Shown here: in pieces, positions 29,301 through 39,300 of the stretch
Numbering within the stretch: position 1 is the stretch's first letter
How the letters are laid out: the number at the start of each line of letters is the position of its first letter
Assembly (NCBI GenBank): GCA_017506865.1
Contig: JAFCMP010000057.1
Span: 806,001-870,000, forward strand
DNA from: Tribonema minus
Lineage: Eukaryota > Sar > Xanthophyceae > Tribonematales > Tribonemataceae
DNA length: 64,000 nucleotides
Reading direction: 5' to 3'
Notes under the pieces: generated by a model
Database searches by the model: none
What the model saw: only the letters and a program-made list of their open reading frames with translations
Told to the model about the DNA's origin: nothing
Made by a program: the position numbers and the translations under genes

Positions 29301-32300
29301 GTCTGCGAAGCAACTGATATCGTGGGGTCCAGTTTGGCCGTGTTGAAGTACAATGTAGAGGGTGGCGGGTAGCGTGTCAGCGCAGCATTCCCCATTCACA
29401 TCTGTTTTCAGTGGTGAGAACTGACCTTGCAGCGCGCACCGACGATGCGTGCTTGCATGCCCTTGCCTGTCGCACAATGTTCAGCTCACTACGATGTAGC
29501 CACCTCAAGACAAGAAGGCACCACATCCCTCGCTTTACCAACACCCATACTGCAACCTGCAAAGCGCTGAGCCATGCCATGTTTCCTGACATATCCCAGA
29601 TCACAACGGCGATTCCGCCGCAATACGGCGGCTTCACCGTCGCCCATAAAGCTTCCGTCGCCCCCGTTCCGAGGCCGGAAATGGGGGGCACAGGGGGGAC
29701 GTCCCCCGTCGCCCCCTTGCCCGACCCCCCTCCCCCCGTCAGTCGACCTCTTCGGCACGCCATGAACAAGAGAAGAGCGCCCGCTATTACCCTGCTGGCT
29801 AGGGCAGATGGTCCGGAGGAAGGGGATTTCCGGCACGCAAGGTGCGTGGAGAGTCACCAGCAACTTCAAATGTGATGGTGAAGGCTAAAATTGTGGGGTG
29901 CTGGCCCGTGTGAGGCATGCGCGTTCGTTGCCGACATAGCAAAATGCATGCCATTGGTGTCGCACAGCCGCGGCTTCTGCTTGCACCAGCGCTCAGCATC
30001 ACTTTCTCTACACATTAGATGTATCACATGTGCCCGATTCTATATGTTTGGGCACGGTGGCAGCCAGCCAAACGCAGCAACTACAAAGCTCTGCTCACAC
30101 TCATCAAGCCCATCTACCCTTTACCGCGACACACGCACGCCAGCCGTCTCCCATCCCCTCCAACCTCTCGCTTCCGCACCATCTCAGGGGCCGCAACCGG
30201 CCGCACCAGACGGGCGAAGACCTCAGTCACGGCTTCCGCACGGCAGTTTCGGTGCCCGTATTTCCGCCCGCGGCGCACCTTGATGCGCGCTGCTTCACGC
30301 CCAGTGCGGACGTGGCCACTGCAAATCAGTGCTCAGCGAACAGGACCATCACGTCGCGCGTGGACCGTACGTACCCCTTCTGCGAGCCCAGGTGAGTGGG
30401 GGTGGGGAGGCTGCGTGTGGTAGGGGGGACGGGGGGAGAGGGGGGGGAGGGAGGGGGGGGGGTTAAGTTCCATGCCTGTGGCTTCGCTGTGGACGTGCCA
30501 GGGACAATGCGTTCAGGGCGGGGTTGAGGTTAAATACAGGGGTCGTGGCCACCCCCCGCTATAGCTCTGAGCTTGACTGTCGCACAATTGCGATGCAATA
30601 GTGACAACTTGAGGTAGACTGGCAGATGTGAAGAAGCAGATGCAATGATTGTGGCGAACACTGAGATTAGGTGTTTGCGCTATTTTCATGCACCAGTTTT
30701 GTACGTTTGCCCTGCGACCCCCAATTTGTGATGGCTTGCAGAAGTACAACTAGGTGATGCATCTAGGAGTGGTCGTGGATGCGTGTTGCGATACTTCAAC
30801 CTTCACAGTGACTTGTTAAGGCACAGGGTGTATGGACAATCTGGTAACAAGCTTGACAAATATGGGCGTATTTGCGCCCAAAGCGGAAACCAAGAGGGTA
30901 CAATCTGTTATATCTGACTGCTGCTTGAGAAGCTGGCCACGCCCCAATCGTCGTTTAGCATTGAGCATGACGTTGAGATTCTTACCCCTGGGCCCCCATG
31001 CCACCCGTGCCCGGCGCCTCTTGCAGCAACCGCTGCAACACCACCTTGGACTTCTACCATCTGCTGCTGACAGCAGACTGCAGCCCCAACCTGGCCCAGG
31101 CCTTCATCAACCTTGGTCACCAGGCAAGCGACAGAGCGCGTGGGTTGTGCTAATAAGGCAATAGTCGAAGCACAAATATATTGTAGTTCGGGATCATGTT
31201 CTCGATGTTCAGAGTACCATGCCTAGCACACAAGTACAATTTCCTGAACCATCAGGTACTGAATGAACGAGCCGTGCTGCACTTCTGCACTTCTGTCATG
31301 TGCTCACACCTGTCAATGCGCCACCATGCTTGCTGAAATGTCCAGGAATCCGGTGAGTTTATGCGCGCCAGCGACCCTACCAAGCCCATGGGGCAGTGCA
31401 TTAGCACCGTCTACAGGAGCTGGGCCTTCCAGCAGAGACAGGTGCGCTGCTGGGTCTCCTGCAGATGTCAGGCGCTCAAGTAGTGCTTCAAGGTCACGGA
31501 ATGTGGGTGTTGTCGCGGTAGGGTTAGAATTAGGGCTGAAGTTAGGGTTAGGGTGTTGGTTAGGGTTAGTGTTAGTATTAGGGTTCAGGGTCAGCAGCAA
31601 AGTCCCTGACGACCGGCGCATGCTAGGAATGTTTGCCAAGCTGCAATGCGCGCAGCCAGGGTGTGTCGGACAGCCAAGCCTGAGGTACGATGGACTGCAC
31701 AGGGTCAGACGAGCGCAGTTGCACAGGGGTGTTAATCAGCTTGGCCGGCTGTGCTGACTGACGGCTGAGTGCGGAAACAGCATTTCCTGCTGGAGGCTTT
31801 TCTCCCTGGAGAGATGCTTATGCTCCGCGTGCGTTGAAAACGCCATTTAATGTGCCCCTTGGCCGGTGCTTTTGACAATTTTGTGTCTGTAGGCTCTCTT
31901 GGGCTGGGGTTAGTTTAGGGTTAGTGCGCCAGTTGGATCTCGCCTAAAATCAGTTTCTCACATCATTGCTCCGGGTATATGTGCTTCAGAAGTATGTAAG
32001 TCTAGTTTGTATGCCGTGTAAAGAATGCATACCAGATGATTACAACACAGAAATTGCGGACTGATTTTTTTGTTTATACAGTGCATTGCAAGAGGCGTGG
32101 CATAGCCCATGCTGAAACGACACTGTGTGTGCATTACTGAACCCCCCTCCCCCCTGCCAACCCACACACTGCAACACAAGTGATGCTGCACCACTGTGCG
32201 CTGCTCTGAATACGCGCACAAAGTACGCCCCACACCCAGCGCAACCCTCTCTGCATCCCGTACCACACGCTGACTGCCAAGACCCCCTTGTGCCCCCCCC

Positions 32301-35300
32301 CCCCACACACACCACCCCCCATCCCTATCTTGCACTTATCGTGTGGCGCAGTCCGTAGAGGAGTACCGTACGGATGACGGCGTGCCGTACTGGTTTGACC
32401 GCCGCACCGGCGAGACCTTCTGGGAGCGACCGCTGGCGGACGAAGAGAAGGTCTCCGTCAAGGCCGGCGGCACCATACTGGTGAGAGATATGCCGCCTCG
32501 GTGCTGCCATCTGTTCACTGGTACCGTGCGCCATGTCCAATGACTGTGGTAAGATGCACGTGGTAAACGCGGACGAAGAGAAGGTCTCCGTCAAGGCTGA
32601 CGGCACCATACTGGTGAGAGATATGCCGTCTGAGCGCTGCCATTTGTTCTCACTTGTACCCTGCGCGATGTCCAGTGACTGTGGTCAGATGCACGTGGTA
32701 AACTCGGACGAAGAGAAGGTCTCCGTCAAGGCCGGCGGCACCATACTCGTAAGCAATCATATGCCGCCTCGGCGCTGCCATCTGTTCACTTGTACCCTGC
32801 GCGGTGGTCCGATGACTGCGGTTGGATGCGTGTCGCGGCACAGCGCGCTCGCGCCGTATGAAACCGCTTGTCACATCATGTTCTCCATTTGGCGCTCTTC
32901 GACTTCGTGGTGAACGGGGATGAGGAGAAGGTCTAAGTCAGGGCCGGCGGTGCCATACTGGTGAGCAATGCCACCTTTGGCTTGCTGAGCGGTGCCACCG
33001 CTTCAACTGGCTGGATGGGCAAGTGTGCGCTGCCGTCTAGGTAGCAGTTGCAGCGCTCGCGATGAGGTATGCAGTTGGCGGTGCATTACGTCCGCAGCGT
33101 GAACGCCGCTCAGCCTTGTGCATGTTGGGCGGAGTTTGTGAAGGTTTTGCCTGCGCCTTGTCACACGCCACATGATCATGCAGTAATGATACTTTTGCAG
33201 CAGTTGCCATCTGATGCACTGCAGAGTTACCACCAGGGGCGGGGTCCAACTGTGTAACGTGAACCTGCGCCGAGCAGTGTCAAACTCGCCCGCACCAGCA
33301 TTCTCGAGCTACCAAACTTAATCTGATGTTATGGATAGAATTACGACGGAAAATGCTGCAATGATCAACAGCTTGGTATTAAAAGGGCACTGCGCCAGCA
33401 CCTGTGAGCTACTACTTGGTCTGACGTACCGGATAGGATAACAGAAAGGGCTCGGGCAAGGGTCACATTAAATCAGCATTTCGTAGCGATGCAGTGAGCA
33501 ACGACTCAGCACCTAAAGCCACGTTACGACTCCACGGAGACGCAGCGCCAGGCTCCGCCGCACACGACCGCAACGCCGCAACGGCGGTACGACCGCCAAC
33601 GTGTTGAGCACAATGACGGAAAGGTACGCACAGGAGGGCCGAAGTGCTCAGTAAAGCGACTGAAAACCATGTAATCTTGCTCAATGGCTCCATGTCCTGC
33701 AACCCCCCCCCCCAATACGAAGCGCCAGACACAATCACTCCCCCCCCCCCACACACACACACACGTGCGCTCGCAATATCATCAGGACGGGCGCGGCGAA
33801 GCGCCGGACACCACCGCGACGCTGTGATGGCGCGTTCAGACTGTAGTGCTGAGCAAATCGACACACAAATTGTGCAATGCTTAACGGCTTGATGTCCTGC
33901 CCCTTCCCCCATTGCGTTTTTTGTCAGGATGGGCGCGGCGAAGCGCCGGACACCACCGCTCACGGCCGCGATGCTGCAACGGCACGCTACGACCAAGCCG
34001 ACGTGCGGCGGCTCATGGGCCTTAAGCACGAGACGCTGGAGGACCTGAGCGAGAGGAGAAAAAAGGTGCTCTGTCCATGCATGAGTTGCAGGATGGGGTG
34101 TATCGAGTGCGTGTTGGTAGTTGTGGTAGCTGTTTTTGCATCGAGGCGCGCTATGGCAGCGTGCGGGTATTTGAAGATGACAAATGCGTTAACGTGTTGT
34201 TCACTGCTTGTAGGATGAGCACAGTTGCTTCGTGCTCTTGGGAGTGTGTGATAGGAAGGTTATTGGCAGGCACCTCAATGTGGACATAAGGCATGGGGAC
34301 TCGGCAGTTCGCCGTTTACGTGATGTATGGCTGCAGTAGAAGTAGCAGACAGAACTCTTCAGATGCACATCTTGCAGGTCATCAGTGCAACTTGCTTCGT
34401 ATTATACTTCAAGTTGGCGCTGAGAGTCTTGGCAAAAGTCCAAAGCAAAGGTCCACAAGCATACAAGACGTGAAATCAGACCACATGCTTTGAAGAATCT
34501 CACATGAAATGCACAAGCTCATGCAGACAACGTCACCGCTGCGCAGGCGGGGAGAGTCACCAGCAACACATGCTGCGGCGCAACCACTGACTCTCACACG
34601 TGCTCTGCACACCGCATCGAGCAGGTCGTCACGCAGGCACGGTGGGCCCGCAACCAGGGTCTGCTGCCGCCGACGCACCCCAACGCCAGCGCACTCGACA
34701 CGCCGGGCGCTGCGCTGGGTCCGCCTGCCGTGGACAGTGCTCATCAGGTCAGTGGAAGATGCGCAGCTGAAGCTGACGCCAGCGAGAACTCTGCTGTGCA
34801 GTTGACGATGAGGCCACTGGCCATGGCCGCTGGGTGTATGCACAGTCGTTGTCCGAGCTCGAAGAGTGAAGCGCATCGGCGGCGGCCGGTTGTTTTGCTT
34901 TCTTGAGGGCCAGGGTTACCTGCCTGGAAGTCGAGTCATCGTACTTTTGTACACGCTCGGGTTGCCGTATGCACTTCAGTAGGCGGCTGTGTAAGTCGCG
35001 CGCTGGCGTAGAGTTGGGGCAAGTGGGATTGCACAGTTCGCCCCGTGATGGCGGTCACATTTTGCTGTTTAGCTGCCCTGTGCCCCTCGTGCTCAATCAC
35101 ATGTAGAGCGCTTCAAGAACTTAAACTTTGCCCGTAAGGAAGGCATAACACCTAGCACCATGATCTGTCTTGACAAGCAACGGCATCAGACCTGACTTCC
35201 CCCTAGCAAAAGCAAAAGCGTGCGTGCCCTTTCGAGGTGACGCCGCGCTGGGGCTGCGTACTACAGAACGGCAAGCAGCCTTGGCGTTGAACATCTATTG

Positions 35301-36317
35301 TAATTCAACAGTTAATTGGAACTTATCGCTGGCTTTGCAACAAGTCTGGCTGCTGCGCCGCCACATCATGCAGCCGCGCTCAGCAATCACCACATACGTA
35401 ACTGCCGCGCAGGCGTCGCGCGGCGCGCAGCGCGAGAGCGCCGGCGGCCGCGTGCATATGCCGCCGCTTGACATCGATGGTGATGATGACAGCGACGGCG
35501 GCGGCGGCGGCGCGCTGCAGCGCGACAGGCACATTGGTGACCGCATTCCGCCAATAGGCGACGGCACACCACGCGAGCTAAGGTGAGGTGACAGATGATG
35601 TTAATTAGAGCTGGAACATTATCTGCTGTAATTGCATACGTTACCAGATGAGCTTTATGTCCTGTCATCGACCAGCGCGTATTTGCTGCGTTTTCACCCG
35701 GGCTGCGCATGCAACCCTCTGCCGCCCCTGCTCGGTGAAGTCAAAGACATCATGCGGCGCGCTGGCTATGCCCACCTCATGCGTACCATGCAACATCCCT
35801 CACGACACTGACCCGTGACGCAAGACCGCTCAATATGGGCCACCTTCTGAAAATCTCTGCCGAGTTACACATGACAAGCAAAGTGCTCGTGATTGTGATG
35901 TATCGTGTACGGACAGCTTCTGCCCGCTTTCACAACACAATTCAGAGGCTCAGGCAGTGGGCGCCTTGCTGATGCTCATCTCCGCACCTGGCCCTGTACC
36001 CCAATCACCCAGGTCAAGTCACAGTCACCCCCTTTCACCCCTGGCCAGAGCTTCACAACACCCCCTGCTGCTCGCTGCCACCTAATTCGTCCCTGCAGGG
36101 AGCTCTCCGAGTCGGAGCCGCGGCATGCGCGCGCCGGCAGCAGACCCGCCACATGCCAGTCTCACACTGACGGCAGCGGCGGCGGCGGCGGCAGCAGCAG
36201 ACCTTCCACGCAGCAGCGCTCATCTCGGTCCGGCAGCAGGCCGGCATCGCGCGCGCAGCCGCTGCTGCCCGCCAGGGCGTCCGCGGTGGTGTCGACCATC
36301 GCGGCGGCGCTGGCGGC

Positions 36318-36351
<34 letters not shown>

Positions 36352-39300
36352 GGCGGTTCCGCCAATGCGGAGGACCTCATCAGGTGCCAGAGAGTGCTTG
36401 TTTGTGGGATGGGGGCTTTAGGGGTAGAGGAGCAGGTTGCCCTTGCCGTTGCCCTGATGCTTGTGTGTCCTAACTACGTTTTTCAAACGAGGACAGAGGT
36501 AGGGCCGTGGTCATAAGTGAAGGCTCAGCTATCCCGGGATACTGGTGACCGTTGCAGCGTACTATCACGGGATCAGGGTTCATGTGTGATGCACGAATAG
36601 CTTTCATGCATTCATACAGCCGCACTGAAGAGCGAGCACCTGTCAGTTGCTGGTCCGAAGACAGCAGTTTACCTGGCTGTGCGCAACTGCCCTAACTCCA
36701 GCCCAAACCCTAACCCTCACCCTAATCCTGCCCCCGCTCATGGCGGCTTGCGCAAAGCCAGCTCGCATTGGATGGCGCGCGTAGTCACATCATGACTCAA
36801 GTGAGAGAGACCAAAACGTCCGGCCAGACTGTACCACAGGCCACCGCTCGTGATCCTGCTGCGCCTGTTTGAGCAAATGCTGCTGTGGCATTCACGCCTC
36901 GCGCCATTGCTGCACGCCGCGTCATCGCATGCATGGCATGCAAGGCACAGAGTTGATCTGCTGCAGTCAGCTCCCTTTCGCGGGATGGACGGTTGTCGCA
37001 GCAGCCATATGCCGCCTGCGTCCCCACCCCGTCTGCTTCTGAGCACTGACGTGGCTTGCTAAGCCACGCCGCGCTCACTCTACCAACCTTACCCCTCACC
37101 TCACATGCCAATCTGAGTCCCAAGTAGCCCTAGTCCTGACCCTAAGCCACCTGTGCACTACCCCACGCGCACCCGCAGATTGCTGCTGCGGCTGCTGCTT
37201 ATTTCTGACATTCACCCTGACATTGTCCGTGGCACTTACCCCTAGCCTGACTCTAACACCATTTGCAACCCCGACCCTGTCAACTGACCAGGCTGGGGCT
37301 GGGCCTCGGGATGGCCCTGAAAGAGGAGGGCTTCTTGGATGACAACGAGAGTGACGAGCGCCACTTGCCACACACGCCAGAGCGACGACGACATAGCGCA
37401 CACGCTGATGACCGAGGCTTGAAGGTAGAGGAAGTTGGCCCTATAGACGAGTACATCAATGATGCAGCTGATGAAATAACTCCGAGAGTGCTTTTACACG
37501 AGCCGTGTACATCATTGCCTTTGATGAGCTCCAGACTCAAGGGGCGGAGGGTGTTAGACCTTTCCTCGTGTGCTTCGATTGTTCGGGGCGTACAAATGCA
37601 GTTCAGAACGTATGTTTGAGCCATATCATCACGTTCAATATGTACGCTGTACAGTAGGTGGTCACAAGTTCAGTTTTGCGGTGGTCAGTTTTTAAGTACG
37701 ACACTGCATATGCGAAGGTGCCGTCTTGGGCACCGAGACATACACAGGCCCAGGCTCTGTGCGAAGGATGCTCACAGGCGGAAAAAGATGGGGTTCGTGC
37801 ATAAAATTGATGGCTGCCATCAATGTAATAGCAGGCAGCACTGGACTGTTGCCAAGAGGTGCCAGCAGCCAATGTATTGAACCAATTGATGAGCACTTGA
37901 ACGCTCTCAAGCAGCCGCTTCTCCCCCCCCCCCCCCCCCCACACACACACACCACTCTCACCCTGTTGCTGTACATCATATGCCACGATGGTACTGTAGG
38001 GCCGTCCGATTCATGCATCGAGTCTGTAATGAGCTACGCACGCGCTAATAAGCACCATTTTGTCACTGTCACTGAGACATGCTCGCTGAGCACTTCGCAG
38101 AGGCTCAGAGACGCACGCAGCACCTGCCTCCACAAGCAGCGAGTGCAAATACACGTCATTCAACGACCTCTCTTCTCACAACTGCCTGACACCTTGCTAC
38201 GCTGCGCGGCTTGCTCACTTGCAGGCGGGGGACACCCTGGATCCGTATGAAGCTGCGTTGGGAGCCGTGAGCACCCTGGGGGCACCCCGCCCCCCTCCCC
38301 CTGCGCCCCCGGGCCAGCAGCCGATCGGGTATGGCCAGGCAGTGCCCAACGACTCCAGTGAAGACCGACTCGTCCTGGACCACTCTGCGGAGCAGGTATG
38401 CATGCATGTAGGTACATGGTGTATACCACATGTATGTTCACAGCAGACGCGTTTGCTGTGGCAGCGCTCGGAGAGCTCTATTGGGGGCTTCGAATAAAAG
38501 TCAAGTCTTCAAGTACAATACTGCAGTGTAACAATGTGCACGCCATGCGCAGCTCGCAGGCAGCGCAGAGATCCTCTTAGGTAAGGGTGAGGGTTATCCC
38601 TAACCCTAGTCCTAGCCCAAAATCAGACCGCCGCCACAAGTCGCAGTGCATGTGCTTGGTGGCGGCTAGGCGCAGGCTTTACCCAAGGGAATAACCAAAT
38701 TGTTTTCGAATCCGGCTAGCAGCACCCACATGCGCATCAATGTTCAATGCTTCAGGTGCCGGAACCTGAATGCCCGTGAGTGCTCTGCAGAAACCACAGT
38801 GCCTACGTCGCTCCCCTCTCACACCCATAATTGAGAGCTGGTGCCTGGGGCAAGGGTTCGATGCGAGGCGCAGGCATGGGTGAGGCTAGGGTTTGTGGTC
38901 ATTCTCATCACCGCTCAGCATAATCATCCGCCCATCAACGCCCCTGCAAACACCGCGCCACAGGCACAGCGCGAGGTGCTCGCCACCACAAAGCATCAGT
39001 AACAGGTGCAGCAAGCGGGTCATGAGTGTCAGGGCCCGAACACGCCCGGTCTGCACGCTGCAACACCACATTGCCAGCACCGTGACCCTTCTCACACCCA
39101 ATCCCTCAGATTTAGGGTTGGCAATCATCAGCTCAGGGGTACTGCAAGGGTTGCTGGGGCCATCAGCGCTCAACGCCACCTATATCTAATATCATACCAA
39201 TCAACATCAACTGCCGCACCATGCATTCGCGCGCCGCAGGCCCAGCGCGAGGCGCTCGCGACCCTTCCCACACCCGATTTTTAGATTTAGGGCTGGCAGT

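Noticed and set aside
31598-31660. Possible exon KVPDDRRMLGMFAKLQCAQ in the IQ/WW gene
   Set aside because: It needs a phase-2 predecessor, whereas exon 31346-31441 ends in phase 0 and joins exon 32352 directly. It may be an alternative exon, but I left it out of the model.
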